Source: Ancalomicrobiaceae bacterium S20
Lineage (GTDB): Bacteria > Pseudomonadota > Alphaproteobacteria > Rhizobiales > Ancalomicrobiaceae
Direction: 5' to 3'
DNA length: 64,000 nt
Assembly (NCBI GenBank): GCA_040269895.1
Contig: CP158568.1
Span: 1,426,001-1,490,000 of the forward strand
In this document: one piece after another, positions 28,185 through 38,810 of the stretch
How the letters are laid out: each line of letters opens with the position of its first letter
Position numbering within the stretch: the stretch's first letter is position 1
Notes under the pieces: generated by a model
What the model was told of the DNA's origin: nothing
What the model saw: the letters and a program-made list of their open reading frames with translations, nothing else
Database searches by the model: none
Made by a program: the position numbers and the translations under genes

Positions 28185-28694
28185 ATGTCGTCGATCTCGA
28201 AATCTCCGATCGCCGCGGCGCTTCTGGGCGCTCTCGCCATTGCTGCCGTCGGAACGGCGGCCGCGCAGGAGGCGGTGGTCGGCGCCGGCGACGCCGAGGC
28301 GCTGTTCACCAGCCCGGATCCGAAGCTCCACGCCAACAAGCAGGTGGTCTATCGCGTGGTGCGCGATCTGCTCGAGGCGAACCACTGGGAACTCGCCGAG
28401 GACCTGATCACGGAGCGCTACATCCAGCACAATCCGAATGCAGTCTCGGGCCGCGCCGGCGTGGTGGCTTATTTCACCCAGGTGCTGAAGCGGGCGCCGA
28501 CGCCGATTCCGGCCAGGATCAGCACGCCGATCGTCGCCGTGACCGCCGAGGGCGACCTCGTCACCGTGCTCTATCCGCGCGTGCTGCCCGACAAGGCCGA
28601 TCCGTCGAAGACCTATTCGACCACCTGGTTCGATACCTGGCGGATCAAGGACGGCAAGATCGACGAGCATTGGGATCCGGCGACGCGGGATTGA
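28185..28694 (+). CDS. Exported SnoaL/NTF2-like protein
   Basis: 169 residues. Signal peptide residues 1-27 (ending GTAAAQEA), then a SnoaL-like cone fold: LEANHWELAEDLITERYIQHNPNAVSGRAGVVAYF, and the end YSTTWFDTWRIKDGKIDEHWDPA. This group is often annotated as a predicted SnoaL-like aldol-condensation protein of unknown substrate. Two starts are possible: GTG at 28179 and ATG at 28185; AAGG at 28176-28179 overlaps the GTG, so ATG is preferred. Monocistronic downstream of the quinone reductase. Confidence 0.82.
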   Translation: MSSISKSPIAAALLGALAIAAVGTAAAQEAVVGAGDAEALFTSPDPKLHANKQVVYRVVRDLLEANHWELAEDLITERYIQHNPNAVSGRAGVVAYFTQVLKRAPTPIPARISTPIVAVTAEGDLVTVLYPRVLPDKADPSKTYSTTWFDTWRIKDGKIDEHWDPATRD

Positions 28695-28892
28695 GTTCCT
28701 CCCGCCTCGGTTCGGACGGCCGTTCGCCGCGCGCCGGCCGGCGCGTCGCCGTTCCGCGGGTTGATTTGACCATCCCGCGCCCGGTTCATGGTTCAGCTTG
28801 ACGGGTGGGCGGATTCGTCCGCATCGATCCTTCTCTCGAACCGGCGGGGGCGGGCGGTCGCGGCGATCGCCGGCCCCGCCGAGGAGCTGCCG

Positions 28893-29597
28893 ATGACCGA
28901 CGACACGCCGATCCTGCTTGTTCCGGGCCTCAACTGCACGGGGCTTCTCTACGGGCCGCAGATCGCGCGATTCGGCGCGGCCGGGCGCGCAATGATCGTC
29001 GCGGACCACACGGTCGCCGATACGATCGACGGCATCGCCGAGGCCATTCTGGCCCGAGCGCCGGAGCGGTTCTCGCTCGTCGGTCTGTCGATGGGCGGCT
29101 ACGTGTCGATGGCGATCCTGCGCCGCGCGCCCGAGCGGGTCGCGCGGCTCGCACTGCTCGACACCCAGGCGCAAGCCGATACCGAAGCGGCGCGCGAGGC
29201 GCGTCTCCAGCAGATCGCCATCGCCGAGAGGGGCGGCTTCGACCGCATTCCCGGCCTGCAGCTGCCGCGTCTGCTCGCGCCCGCGCATCAAGGCAGTGAG
29301 ACCCTGGTCGCAATCGTGCGCGAGATGGCGGAGGCGACCGGGCCGGCGGCCTTCGTGCGCCAGCAGACCGCGATCATGAACCGGATCGACGCCCGCCCGC
29401 ACCTCGGCGCGATCGCCTGTCCGACGCTGGTGCTGGTCGGGGCCGAGGACGCCATCACGCCGGTCGCGGTCGCGCGCGAGATGGCCGAGGCGATCCCCGA
29501 CGCGCATCTGGCGATCGTGCCCGGCGCCGGGCATCTGTCGACGCTCGAAGCGCCCGACGCCGTCAACGCGGCGCTGGCGGACTGGCTTATCACCTGA
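28893..29597 (+). CDS. Alpha/beta hydrolase
   Basis: 234 residues. The oxyanion region LLVPGLNCTG is followed by the nucleophile elbow GLSMGGYVSMAIL (Ser), and the last catalytic residues are in VLVGAEDAITPV (Asp) and PGAGHLSTLE (His). ATG at 28893 follows GAGGAG by 7 bases and begins the fold; earlier in-frame Met codons lack a ribosome site. Substrate unknown. Convergent with parE. Confidence 0.87.
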   Translation: MTDDTPILLVPGLNCTGLLYGPQIARFGAAGRAMIVADHTVADTIDGIAEAILARAPERFSLVGLSMGGYVSMAILRRAPERVARLALLDTQAQADTEAAREARLQQIAIAERGGFDRIPGLQLPRLLAPAHQGSETLVAIVREMAEATGPAAFVRQQTAIMNRIDARPHLGAIACPTLVLVGAEDAITPVAVAREMAEAIPDAHLAIVPGAGHLSTLEAPDAVNAALADWLIT

Positions 29598-29822
29598 CGA
29601 TTTTCGCGATCCGCGATCGGTCGTTCCGCGACGGAGCGATATCGAGCGCCGATTGCCGGTGGCCCCGGCAGGGGGGCGTTGGACCGACGCCGCGGGTGAA
29701 CGGCGGCTCGACGACCGGGTCGCCAAACAGGCTCGGTCCGGCCGGGCGCGCGATCGTACGCCGTGTCCGTCCTGGAGCGAGGGTCTTCGCAGACCGCGCG
29801 CCGGGTCTTCCCCTTGGCGCGT

Positions 29823-31964
29823 TCAGATGTCGAGATCGACCTCGTCGGCGAAGGCGGCGCGCTCCTGGATGAAGGCGAAGCGGGCTTCGGGCTTGTTGCC
29901 CATCAGCCGCTCGACCGAATCCTTGGTCGCCTCGGCGTCGTCCTCGACCACCTGGACGCGCAGCAGCGTGCGCGTCTTCGGGTCCATGGTCGTCTCCTTC
30001 AACTGCCCCGGCATCATTTCGCCGAGACCCTTGAAGCGGCCGATTTCCGGCTTCTTGCCCTTGAAGGTGGTCGCGAGCAGTTGTTCGCGGTGGGCGTCGT
30101 CGCGGGCGTAGACGGTCTTGGAGCCGTGGGTGATGCGGTAGAGCGGCGGCACCGCCAGATAGAGGTGGCCGGCGCGGATCAGCTCCGGCATCTCGCGGTA
30201 GAAGAAGGTGATCAGCAGCGAGGCGATGTGGGCGCCGTCGACGTCGGCGTCGGTCATCACGACGACCTTGTCGTAGCGCAGCTCGGCGTCGCGGTAGCTC
30301 GCGCGCGTGCCGCAGCCGAGCGCCTGGATTAGGTCGGCGAGCTGCTGGTTGGCGCCGAGCTTGTCGCGCGTGGCATTGGCGACGTTGAGGATCTTGCCGC
30401 GGAGCGGCAGCACGGCCTGGCTCTGGCGGTCGCGCGCCTGCTTGGCGGAGCCACCGGCCGAGTCACCCTCGACAATAAAGATTTCAGAGCCTTGCGCGGC
30501 AGTGTTCGAGCAATCTGCGAGCTTGCCGGGCAGGCGGAGCTTGCGAACGGCAGTCTTGCGCAGCACCTCCTTCTCCTGGCGGCGCTTCAGGCGCTCCTCG
30601 GCGCGTTCGATCGACCAGTCGAGCAGGCGGCCGGCCTGCGCCGGCGAGGCCGCGATCCAGTGATCGAAGGCGTCCTTGATCGCCTGATCGACGATGCGGG
30701 TCGCCTCGCCGGTGGCGAGCTTGTCCTTGGTCTGGCCGACGAATTCCGGCTCGCGGATGAACACCGAGAGCAGCGCGCCGGCCGAGGTCATCACGTCGTC
30801 GGTGGTCAGCACGCCCGCGCGCTTGTTGCCGACGAGGTCGGCATAGGCGCGTAGGCCCCGGAGCAGCGCGACGCGCAGGCCCTGTTCGTGCGTGCCGCCT
30901 TCCGGCGTGGGCACGGTGTTGCAGTAGGACGAGACGAAGCCGTCGCCGGCGAACCAGGCGACGGCCCATTCGACCGCGCCATGGCCCTTCACGTCGTTCT
31001 TGCCGGCGAAGACGTCGTCGACGACGAGGCGCTCGCCCTTCAGCCGCTCGGCTAGGAAGTCCTTGAGGCCGCCGGGGAAATGGAACACCGCCTTGTCGGG
31101 CGTGTCGGTGCCGGCGACGAGTTCGGGCGCGCAGGACCAGCGGATCTCGACGCCACCGAACAGGTACGCCTTCGAGCGCGCCATGCGGAACAGACGGGCC
31201 GGATCGAAGCGCGCGCCGGCGCCGAAGATCTGCTCGTCGGGCCGGAACCGCACGGTGGTGCCGCGCCGGTTCATCACCTCGCCGAGTTCCTCGAGACCGG
31301 AAATCGGATGTCCGCGCGAAAAACGCTGCCGATAGAGCCGGCGGTTCTTGGCGACTTCCACTTCGAGCAGCTCGGACAGGGCATTGACCACCGAGACGCC
31401 GACGCCGTGCAGGCCGCCCGAGGTCTCGTAGGCCTTGCCGTCGAACTTGCCGCCCGAATGCAGCATGGTCATGATCACTTCGAGCGCCGACTTGCCCGGA
31501 TATTTCGGGTGCGGGTCGACCGGAATGCCGCGGCCGTTGTCGAACACCGACAGCATGCCGTCGGCGGCGAGCTCGACCTCGATGAAGCTCGCATGGCCGG
31601 CGACGGCCTCGTCCATGGCGTTGTCGATCACCTCGGCGAACAGGTGATGCAGCGCCTTTTCGTCGGTGCCGCCGATGTACATGCCCGGACGCCGGCGCAC
31701 CGGCTCCAGCCCCTCCAGCACCTCGATGTGCGAGGCGTTGTAGTCCGCTTCGCCCGGGGTGCCGCCGGAGCTCGCGCGCGGCGCAGGCCGCGCAGCGGGC
31801 GCGCCCTGGCTCGCCGCCGCGACCGCCTGGCGGGCCGCGGCAGCGGCGGCCGGACGGGTTGCCCCACCTGCCGAACCCGCTTCCCGCCGCGCCTCGGCGC
31901 TCGCGGTCGACCGCGCAGCGGCGGTCGTGGGCATGCTCGCGAAGAGATCGTCAGACTTGGCCAT
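29823..31964 (-). CDS. parE: DNA topoisomerase IV subunit B
   Basis: 713 residues. GHKL ATPase domain ([48 protein letters not shown]), QTKDKL, then the TOPRIM block [29 protein letters not shown] and [17 protein letters not shown]. Size and the ending [10 protein letters not shown] fit ParE rather than GyrB. About 70 Ala-rich residues precede the core. ATG at 31964 has AAGGACCG upstream. ParE with ParC (not in the window) decatenates chromosomes. Confidence 0.94.
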   Translation of the reverse strand: MAKSDDLFASMPTTAAARSTASAEARREAGSAGGATRPAAAAAARQAVAAASQGAPAARPAPRASSGGTPGEADYNASHIEVLEGLEPVRRRPGMYIGGTDEKALHHLFAEVIDNAMDEAVAGHASFIEVELAADGMLSVFDNGRGIPVDPHPKYPGKSALEVIMTMLHSGGKFDGKAYETSGGLHGVGVSVVNALSELLEVEVAKNRRLYRQRFSRGHPISGLEELGEVMNRRGTTVRFRPDEQIFGAGARFDPARLFRMARSKAYLFGGVEIRWSCAPELVAGTDTPDKAVFHFPGGLKDFLAERLKGERLVVDDVFAGKNDVKGHGAVEWAVAWFAGDGFVSSYCNTVPTPEGGTHEQGLRVALLRGLRAYADLVGNKRAGVLTTDDVMTSAGALLSVFIREPEFVGQTKDKLATGEATRIVDQAIKDAFDHWIAASPAQAGRLLDWSIERAEERLKRRQEKEVLRKTAVRKLRLPGKLADCSNTAAQGSEIFIVEGDSAGGSAKQARDRQSQAVLPLRGKILNVANATRDKLGANQQLADLIQALGCGTRASYRDAELRYDKVVVMTDADVDGAHIASLLITFFYREMPELIRAGHLYLAVPPLYRITHGSKTVYARDDAHREQLLATTFKGKKPEIGRFKGLGEMMPGQLKETTMDPKTRTLLRVQVVEDDAEATKDSVERLMGNKPEARFAFIQERAAFADEVDLDI

Positions 31965-32314
31965 CGGTCCTTCCGGGCCGCCGATCACGGCGGCGACATG
32001 CAGCGATCATGATCCGCCCGCTGGCGGCGGCTTGGGGCGAGCGCCGGCGCCCCGATACGTCGAAACCGGCTTATCATGCAAGTCGGGAGCCGTCCCGGAA
32101 CGGAACAGATCCAGGCTCCGAATCATGGGGATTGTCGCACGGAACGTGCTTTCCATCGATGTTTATGTTCGCAATTTGTTCCAGTGGCGTCAAGCTTTTC
32201 CGCCGAAAAGAGATCAATCGACCTCGATGGTCACGAGGTGGTGCCGTGCATGATCGCGCGCGTTGGGCAGGGGGATTGATCCGTCGGTCCGGAGCGGGGC
32301 GGGCGCGATCGCGA
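31965..32314. other. Intergenic region upstream of parE
   Basis: 350 bases with no supported gene; 32130-32240 is AT-richer and may carry the parE promoter. No repeat of note. Confidence 0.4.
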
Positions 32315-33349
32315 TCAGCCGACCAGCCGGAACGGCAGGCCGGTGACCAGCGCCTCGACGGCGGCGCGGCTCTGATGCAGCCCGTTCAACGATATGCGCG
32401 GCAGCGCGTAGAGGTCGGGGGCGCCGGTCGCGCCGATCACGCCGGGGCGGGTGGTGACGGCGAGATCGAGGCCCGCCGCCCGGACGGCCGCAGCCTCGCG
32501 CGGGCCGAAGGCGCCGCGAAACCCATAAGGATAGGCGAGCGCCTTCGGGCGCCGACCGACCCAGGTCTCGACAGCGGCGATCGATCGGCCGATCTCCTGC
32601 TCGAGGCGTTCGGGCGTGGCGTGGTGCAGATTGACGTGGGTCTCGCTATGCGCGCCGAAGCCGGCGAGCGGATCGGCCTCGGCGAGCGCGGTCAGCGCCG
32701 CGGCGTCCATGACGTCCTGTTCGACGAGGGCGAGCGGATCGACCCCGGCGGCGCGCGCGACGGCATCGAGACGGGCGATGGCGGCGTCCTCGTTCGGGCC
32801 GGTCACGGCGGCTGCGATCCTGGCGAAGGCGCGTGCGCGCAGCGCCGGCGTGGCGCAGGCGAGCCGTTCCGGGCCGTCGCCGAAATCGATCTCGATCTCG
32901 GTGCGGCCGTTGAACAGCGCCTCGGCGGTCTCCCACCACATGCTGGTGCGGCGTTCGACGAAGCCCGAGCAGACGAACAGCGTGTAGGGCACGCCGTGCG
33001 CCCGGAAAACCGGCGCGGCATAGGTCGGGCAATCGACATAGGCGTCGTCGACCGTGAAGACGCAGTAGCGCGTCCGGTCGGTCGGGTCGGCGAGGCGCTC
33101 GGGCAGCGCGTCGAGCGCCAGCGGCACGAGGCCGGCCGTCTTGATGGTGCGGATCGCCAGATCGAGAAACGCGGGCGTCACCGACAGATGCGCATTGGGG
33201 CCGTGCTCGTGCGTGCCGGCCGGGCGGACATGGTGGAGCGTGAAGATCGCGCCGCGTCCGGCCGACGGCGACACCACGCCGGCGCGCTTCAGCCCGGCGG
33301 TCGCCAGCAGGGCGGTGCGGATGAGGGCGACGCCGAGGCGATTGGTCAC
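32315..33349 (-). CDS. Polysaccharide deacetylase family protein
   Basis: 344 residues from a GTG at 33349, which has GGGG 8 bases upstream; another GTG at 33403 would add 18 residues with no homology. NodB-homology motifs: FTVDDAYVDC (metal Asp) and SETHVNLHHATPERLEQEI (His pair), then KALAYPYGFRG. Members remove acetyl groups from N-acetylated sugars of cell-surface polysaccharides. The tandem with a membrane GT-C-like protein suggests surface glycan work. No signal peptide is evident. Confidence 0.84.
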   Translation of the reverse strand: MTNRLGVALIRTALLATAGLKRAGVVSPSAGRGAIFTLHHVRPAGTHEHGPNAHLSVTPAFLDLAIRTIKTAGLVPLALDALPERLADPTDRTRYCVFTVDDAYVDCPTYAAPVFRAHGVPYTLFVCSGFVERRTSMWWETAEALFNGRTEIEIDFGDGPERLACATPALRARAFARIAAAVTGPNEDAAIARLDAVARAAGVDPLALVEQDVMDAAALTALAEADPLAGFGAHSETHVNLHHATPERLEQEIGRSIAAVETWVGRRPKALAYPYGFRGAFGPREAAAVRAAGLDLAVTTRPGVIGATGAPDLYALPRISLNGLHQSRAAVEALVTGLPFRLVG

Positions 33350-33581
33350 GCCGTGGCCCCGCTGCTGCTGACGCGGCACGACAAGGCGGCCCGCGTCTGA
33401 CACGGACGCAGGCTCGCGTCGGAGGATCGCGACGCAGGCACGCAGACGATCCGGGTCTTGTCCGTTGTCATCATGAAAGCCGTGTCAGCCGAGCCGGTGC
33501 GCCAGGCTACCGGAAAACCACCATCAACAACGCTCGCGAGCATAGCCTCGCGCGCTTGCCAAGTCTTTAAGCGAAATTGCG

Positions 33582-34784
33582 TCATCCCGTCTTCATCATG
33601 ACGGCGATTGTCAGCATCTGCAATGAGACGCCGACGAGAAGCAACAGCCGAAACATCACGATCTGCTCGGGGCGGACCGCGACTGCGAGATAGACTGCCA
33701 GAACCGGCAGAAGATCGATCAGCGGCCGGCCGAGGCCGTAACGCGGCAGATCGGAGGAGATCGCGAACAGGCCGAGCATCGGCAGAACCGCGAGTGCCGC
33801 AAAGGCCACGGTGCGGTCGCGCGGCGCGAAGAAAAGGAAGAGGAGCCACGGGCATTTGGCCAGGAACGAGGCCCCGGCGGGGTCGAGACCGACCAGCCGC
33901 ACCATGCGTGGCGGATCGAACACCAGCGAAAAGCCTTGGACCGCCATCGCAGCGAGGTTCGCCGGCACGACCGCGAGCGAATAGGCGCCGAAGGCCTTGA
34001 TCCGTTCGGCGGCGACGATGTCGCCGGGCGTTGCGGCCGCGGATAGCGCGGCGGTCGCCTGACCGGTCTCGAACGGCGCGCCGAAACGCATCCAGTCATA
34101 GAACAGCAGGAACAGCACCGGCACGGCCGCGCCGATCGCGATCGCCCCGAATTTTGTCAGGGTCTCCGGCGACGGCGGTAGCACCCGGGCCTTGGTGGTC
34201 AGCGTCAAAGCGCCGACGAAGGGCAGGAGGAACAGCGCTGTCGGCCGACACAGGAAGGCGAGGCCGAGCGCGAAACCGGCGGTCATCAGCCGGCCGGCGA
34301 TCGCCTCGCCGATCGCAAGGCTGGCCATCAGGAACCCCGCGACGGCGGCAAACAGCGCCAGCCGGTCGCCGCGCGCGACGGTCTCGGCGAGCGGCGAGGC
34401 GGCGCCGAGCGCCACCAGCAGCCAGAGCCTCAGACGTGGCTCGATGCCGAGCCGGACGAAGATCCGGTGCCAGACCAGCAGCGCAAGGCCGGCGAGCAGA
34501 ATGGACAGCAGCACGAAGCCGGAGAAGCCGGATCCGGACTTGATGACGAAAGGCATTGCGAGCACGGCCGGGAAGGGCGGGGCCGCAAGGTAGTTCAATC
34601 CGCCGGCGGCGACACAGTGCTGGTCGAAGCAGCCGCGGAAGTCGTAGTGGCCGTGCAGGAAGGCGTCGGCGAGCAGCGCATAGGAATTGGCGCTCGGCGC
34701 CTCGCCGAGGCCGCGCAGCACGATCAGCGCCAGCACGGCTGCGACAGTCGCGAGAAGCACGAAGACGAGGAGGCGGTGGCGCAT
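33582..34784 (-). CDS. Multi-pass membrane protein, probable GT-C-type glycosyltransferase
   Basis: 400 residues with about ten hydrophobic helices. The N-terminal lumenal/periplasmic segment SYALLADAFLHGHYDFRGCFDQHC ... NYLAAPPFPAVLAMPF resembles the first loop of bacterial GT39/GT83-like mannosyltransferases that use polyprenyl-phosphate sugars. No single catalytic motif can be pinned down by eye, so the function is tentative. Same strand as the polysaccharide deacetylase 232 bases downstream. Confidence 0.72.
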   Translation of the reverse strand: MRHRLLVFVLLATVAAVLALIVLRGLGEAPSANSYALLADAFLHGHYDFRGCFDQHCVAAGGLNYLAAPPFPAVLAMPFVIKSGSGFSGFVLLSILLAGLALLVWHRIFVRLGIEPRLRLWLLVALGAASPLAETVARGDRLALFAAVAGFLMASLAIGEAIAGRLMTAGFALGLAFLCRPTALFLLPFVGALTLTTKARVLPPSPETLTKFGAIAIGAAVPVLFLLFYDWMRFGAPFETGQATAALSAAATPGDIVAAERIKAFGAYSLAVVPANLAAMAVQGFSLVFDPPRMVRLVGLDPAGASFLAKCPWLLFLFFAPRDRTVAFAALAVLPMLGLFAISSDLPRYGLGRPLIDLLPVLAVYLAVAVRPEQIVMFRLLLLVGVSLQMLTIAVMMKTG

Positions 34785-35030
34785 CGCGGGTCCGGTCGGC
34801 TCGTCGGCGGTCGCCGCGGTCGGCAGGGCCGACGCGCCGGCGACCGGCTCCGTTCGTGGGCGGGACCGGCCATGTTGCGTGCCGATCTCCGAATCGTCCG
34901 TGATGCTACCCGATCGGCGCGACGGACGGTCGATCGCGCGGCGATCGAGGGGGTCTCGAACGCGAACGCCGCCGCGGTCCCTCGGGACGGCGACGGCGTC
35001 GAACGGATCGGACGCGCGGTCGATCGACGA

Positions 35031-35423
35031 TCAAGCCTTCTTGCGCCAGGCGTCGACCGAGTAGGCGCCGGCGCCGTGGGCGTAGATCATCAGGAAGCCG
35101 CCGGCGATGGTCAGGTTCTTCATGAAGTTGATCATCTGGCCCTGGTTGGCCGGGTCGTAGTGGAACAGCACGGCCGAGATCACGCAGAAGCCGGCGAGCA
35201 GGATCGAGACGATCCGGGCATAGACGCCGAACAGGATCATGAGGCCGCCGACGAGTTCCACGGCGATCACGAGCGGCAGCAGGCCGGCCGGCACGCCCTT
35301 CGAGGCCATGTACCCGGCAGTCGCGGCATAGCCGCCGATCTTGGTCCAGCCGGACATGATGAACATGAACGACAGGAGCAGGCGGGCGACGGGGACGGCG
35401 AGGGAGGTCAGCGGATAGGTCAT
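35031..35423 (-). CDS. DoxX family membrane protein
   Basis: 130 residues with four transmembrane helices. The DoxX pattern is seen in VARLLLSFMFIMSGWTKIGGYAATAGYMASKGVP, VIAVELVGGLMILFGVYAR and the final FMKNLTIAGGFLMIYAHGAG. The family is linked to oxidative or sulphur-redox functions, mostly undefined. ATG at 35423 has AGGAG 9 bases upstream. Stands alone between a membrane protein and map. Confidence 0.88.
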   Translation of the reverse strand: MTYPLTSLAVPVARLLLSFMFIMSGWTKIGGYAATAGYMASKGVPAGLLPLVIAVELVGGLMILFGVYARIVSILLAGFCVISAVLFHYDPANQGQMINFMKNLTIAGGFLMIYAHGAGAYSVDAWRKKA

Positions 35424-35596
35424 CGGGGCGGGCTCCTGTCGAGGCAACGGCGGGACATGCGCCGGACGGAACGGCCGGCTACGACGAAAGTTCAGGTCGC
35501 CGGATAGCCGAGTGTGCCGGGTCGCGATAGCCCGGCCGGCGTCGACGGACTGTCTACGGATTGTTACCGATGATAAGCGCGTGATCGCGGTGCGGA

Positions 35597-36388
35597 CTAG
35601 GCGGCGGCGCGTTTCCGGCCCGGACCACCGGGCTGTTCGTCCGGCCGCAAGGTCAAGACCGCGACGCCCGACGCGGTGACCGCCACGGTGTGTTCGAACT
35701 GCGCGGAGAGCGAGCCGTCCTCGGTCACGACGGTCCAGCCGTCGGCCTCGGTCCTGACCCGGCGCCGGCCGCGGTTGAGCATCGGCTCGATCGTGAAGAC
35801 CATGCCTTCCTCGAGCACGGGGCCGATGCCGGCCTTGCCGAAATGCAGCACCTGCGGCGGCTCGTGCATCTGGCGACCGATGCCGTGGCCGCAGTACTCG
35901 TGCACCACCGAATAGCCGTGCCGCTTGGCGTGGCGCTCGATCGCCCAGCCGACGTCACCGAGCCTCGCGCCGGGTCGCACGGCGCGGATGCCGGCCCACA
36001 TCGCCTGATAGGCGGTCTCCACCAGCCGCCGCGCGGCCGGATCGACCGCGCCGATGAGGTAGGTCTTGCTGGAATCGGCGATGAAGCCGTTCTTCTCGAT
36101 AGTGATGTCGAGGTTCACGATGTCGCCGTCGCGCAGGATTGTCGTCGCCGACGGCACGCCGTGACAGACCACCTCGTTGACCGAGGCGTTGAGCACGAAG
36201 CCGTAGCCGTATTGCCCCTTGCTCGCCGGCCGCGCCTGCAGGTCTTCGACGATATAGCGCTCGACCAGGGCATCGATGTCGAGCGTCGACCGGCCGGCGA
36301 GCGGCGTGCGGTCGAGCATGGTGAAGACCGAGGCCAGCAGGCGGCCGGATTCGGCCATCAGGGCGAGCTCCCAGGGCTGCTTGGTCAT
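35597..36388 (-). CDS. map: Methionine aminopeptidase, type I
   Basis: 263 residues. Removes the initiator Met from new proteins. All five metal ligands are in place: Asp94, Asp105, His168, Glu201 and Glu232, a constant -3 shift from E. coli MetAP (Asp97, Asp108, His171, Glu204, Glu235). A C-terminal tail rich in Pro, Gly and Arg follows. Its start codon overlaps the stop of the ParD-like gene by four bases, so the two are translationally coupled. Possibly a second map copy; the usual housekeeping copy near other genes is not in the window. Confidence 0.93.
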   Translation of the reverse strand: MTKQPWELALMAESGRLLASVFTMLDRTPLAGRSTLDIDALVERYIVEDLQARPASKGQYGYGFVLNASVNEVVCHGVPSATTILRDGDIVNLDITIEKNGFIADSSKTYLIGAVDPAARRLVETAYQAMWAGIRAVRPGARLGDVGWAIERHAKRHGYSVVHEYCGHGIGRQMHEPPQVLHFGKAGIGPVLEEGMVFTIEPMLNRGRRRVRTEADGWTVVTEDGSLSAQFEHTVAVTASGVAVLTLRPDEQPGGPGRKRAAA

Positions 36389-36612
36389 GCGGCGTCGACC
36401 GCCGGGGCGCCGTCGGCGATCGCCCGCGGATCGACGCCGGCCGCGCGCAGTTCGCGGGCCATGATCTCGGCGAAACCGAGCGTCGGGTTCAGCTCGCAGA
36501 GCATGCCGATCCTGATCCAGTAGGCCGCCTGCGCATTGATCGAGCGGCAGGCGACCTTGCTCGCGCGCCGCAACTGTTCGTGCAGATCCTCGTCGATGTT
36601 CACGATGCCCAT
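36385..36612 (-). CDS. ParD-like antitoxin-family protein
   Basis: 75 residues starting MGIVNIDEDLHEQLRRASKVACRSINAQAAYWIRIGM, a ribbon-helix-helix profile of the ParD-like family. Such genes normally pair with a ParE toxin, but here the next gene (overlapping by ATGA) is methionine aminopeptidase. The pairing recalls known ParD-like/map neighbours in proteobacteria. The role may be autoregulation of map or control of its activity rather than classical toxin neutralisation. Confidence 0.8.
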   Translation of the reverse strand: MGIVNIDEDLHEQLRRASKVACRSINAQAAYWIRIGMLCELNPTLGFAEIMARELRAAGVDPRAIADGAPAVDAA

Positions 36613-36635
36613 GGTGGCCCCCGTCTATGGTTCGA

Positions 36636-36659
36636 ATACGAAACGCATATGATCCGTAT
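36636..36659. promoter_or_regulatory. Candidate operator of the ParD-like/map operon
   Basis: Inverted repeat ATACG-N14-CGTAT, 24 bases before the ParD-like start, in an AT-rich patch of an otherwise GC-rich gap. Ribbon-helix-helix proteins commonly bind such repeats and repress their own operon. Confidence 0.42.
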
Positions 36660-36815
36660 ATCCTGGTGCCAGGCGGATGGCGAGGGGCGGCGTGCGGCGC
36701 GGAGCCCCGGCTGTTCGCGTGACGTCGCGGACAGGCGGCGGCCGACGAGGTCCGGGCCGGGGCCCCGCGCGGGATCCGCCCCGCCCCGATAGCTGCCCCG
36801 TTCGGTGTGCGCCGT

Positions 36816-36848
36816 CCGAAACGAAACGGGGCGCCCGAAGGCGCCCCG
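36816..36848 (-). terminator. Intrinsic terminator of glnA
   Basis: CGGGGCGCC-TTCG-GGCGCCCCG stem 43 bases after the glnA stop, followed on the minus strand by TTTCGTTTCGG. Confidence 0.8.
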
Positions 36849-36890
36849 CTCGCGGGCCGTGAGACCCGAAATTGCCGATCGGACGACCGA

Positions 36891-38303
36891 TTAGACCGAG
36901 TAGTACATCTCGTACTCGACCGGATGCGGGGTCATCTCGTAGCGCATCAGCTCTTCCCACTTGAGCTCGATGTAGCTCTCGATGAAGTCCGCGTCGAACA
37001 CGCCGCCGGCGGTGAGGAAGGCGTTGTCCTTCTTCAGGCTCTCGAGAGCCTCGCGCAGCGAACCGCAGACGGTCGGGATCTTCTTGAGCTCCTTCGGCGG
37101 CAGATCGTAGAGGTTCTTGTCCATCGCCTGGCCGGGATGGATCTTGTTCACGATGCCGTCGAGGCCGGCCATCAGCATCGCCGCGAAGGCGAGGTACGGA
37201 TTGGCGGTCGGATCGGGGAAGCGGACCTCGACGCGCTTTGCCTTCGGCGAGGTGGTGTACGGGATGCGGCAGGACGCCGAACGGTTACGCGCCGAGTAGG
37301 CGAGCAGAACCGGGGCCTCGTAGCCCGGGACGAGACGCTTGTAGGAGTTCGTCGACGGGTTGGTGAAGGCGTTCAGCGCCTTGGCGTGCTTCAGGATGCC
37401 GCCGATGTAGTAGAGGCAGGTCTCGGAGAGATCCGCATACTGGTTGCCGGCGAACACCGGCTTGCCGTCCTTCCAGATCGACTGGTGGACGTGCATGCCC
37501 GAGCCGTTGTCGCCGAAGATCGGCTTCGGCATGAAGGTGGCCGACTTGCCGTAGGCCTGCGCGACCTGATGGATGCAGTACTTGTAGATCTGCATCTGGT
37601 CGCCCATCACGGTGAGCGTGTTGAACTTCATGCCCAGCTCGTGCTGAGCCGAAGCCACCTCGTGATGGTGCTTCTCGACCGTGACGCCCATCTTGGCCAT
37701 CATGGCGAGCATTTCGCCGCGGATGTCCTGGCAGGAGTCGATCGGCGGCACGGGGAAGTAGCCGCCCTTGGTCTTGACGTGGTGGCCGAGGTTGCCGCCC
37801 TCGTAGTCGGTGTCGGTGTTGATCGGCAGCTCCGGATCATCGACCTGGAAGCCGGTCTTGTACGGCGACGCCGAGTACTTGACGTCCGAGAAGATGAAGA
37901 ATTCGGCTTCCGGGCCAACGACGACGGTGTCGCCGACGCCGAGCGACTTCATGTACTCCTCGGCCTTCTTGGCGATGCCGCGCGGGTCGCGGGTGTAGCG
38001 CTCGCCGGTCGACGGCTCGAGGATGTCGCAGACGATCGACAGGGTGGTCTGCGCGAAGAACGGATCGATGACGGCCGTGGACGGGTCCGGCATCAGCATC
38101 ATGTCGGACTCGTTGATGGCCTTCCATCCGGCGATCGACGAGCCGTCGAAGGCGGTGCCTTCGGCGAAGATGTCCTCGTCGACCATGGTGACGTCGAAGG
38201 TCACGTGCTGCCACTTGCCGCGCGGGTCGGTGAAGCGGAAGTCGACGTACTTGACGTCGTTTTCCTTGATCAGCTTGAGGACGTCTTTCGCAGTCTTGGT
38301 CAT
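36891..38303 (-). CDS. glnA: Glutamine synthetase type I
   Basis: 470 residues. Makes glutamine from glutamate, ammonia and ATP. Beta-Grasp start ([19 protein letters not shown]) and DGSSIAGWK are followed by the metal/ATP block [26 protein letters not shown], and the adenylylation loop [15 protein letters not shown] with its Tyr. Downstream of glnB by 109 bases on the same strand, the usual PII-glutamine synthetase unit. Type I-beta form, controlled by GlnE adenylylation. Confidence 0.97.
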   Translation of the reverse strand: MTKTAKDVLKLIKENDVKYVDFRFTDPRGKWQHVTFDVTMVDEDIFAEGTAFDGSSIAGWKAINESDMMLMPDPSTAVIDPFFAQTTLSIVCDILEPSTGERYTRDPRGIAKKAEEYMKSLGVGDTVVVGPEAEFFIFSDVKYSASPYKTGFQVDDPELPINTDTDYEGGNLGHHVKTKGGYFPVPPIDSCQDIRGEMLAMMAKMGVTVEKHHHEVASAQHELGMKFNTLTVMGDQMQIYKYCIHQVAQAYGKSATFMPKPIFGDNGSGMHVHQSIWKDGKPVFAGNQYADLSETCLYYIGGILKHAKALNAFTNPSTNSYKRLVPGYEAPVLLAYSARNRSASCRIPYTTSPKAKRVEVRFPDPTANPYLAFAAMLMAGLDGIVNKIHPGQAMDKNLYDLPPKELKKIPTVCGSLREALESLKKDNAFLTAGGVFDADFIESYIELKWEELMRYEMTPHPVEYEMYYSV

Positions 38304-38412
38304 GGGACCTGCCCCTTGCGTTTACCTGATGCGTCCTGCCGACGGGCGTCGGCGGACAGGCGGGATACTTCCGGGAATCTCAGTCTTGGCCCGAGCGCGC
38401 TTGCGCGAGGGG

Positions 38413-38808
<396 letters not shown>

Positions 38809-38810
38809 TT

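Noticed and set aside
32315-33349. Nodulation NodB
   Set aside because: Only the general NodB-homology deacetylase motifs are present; no nod neighbours and a longer protein than NodB.
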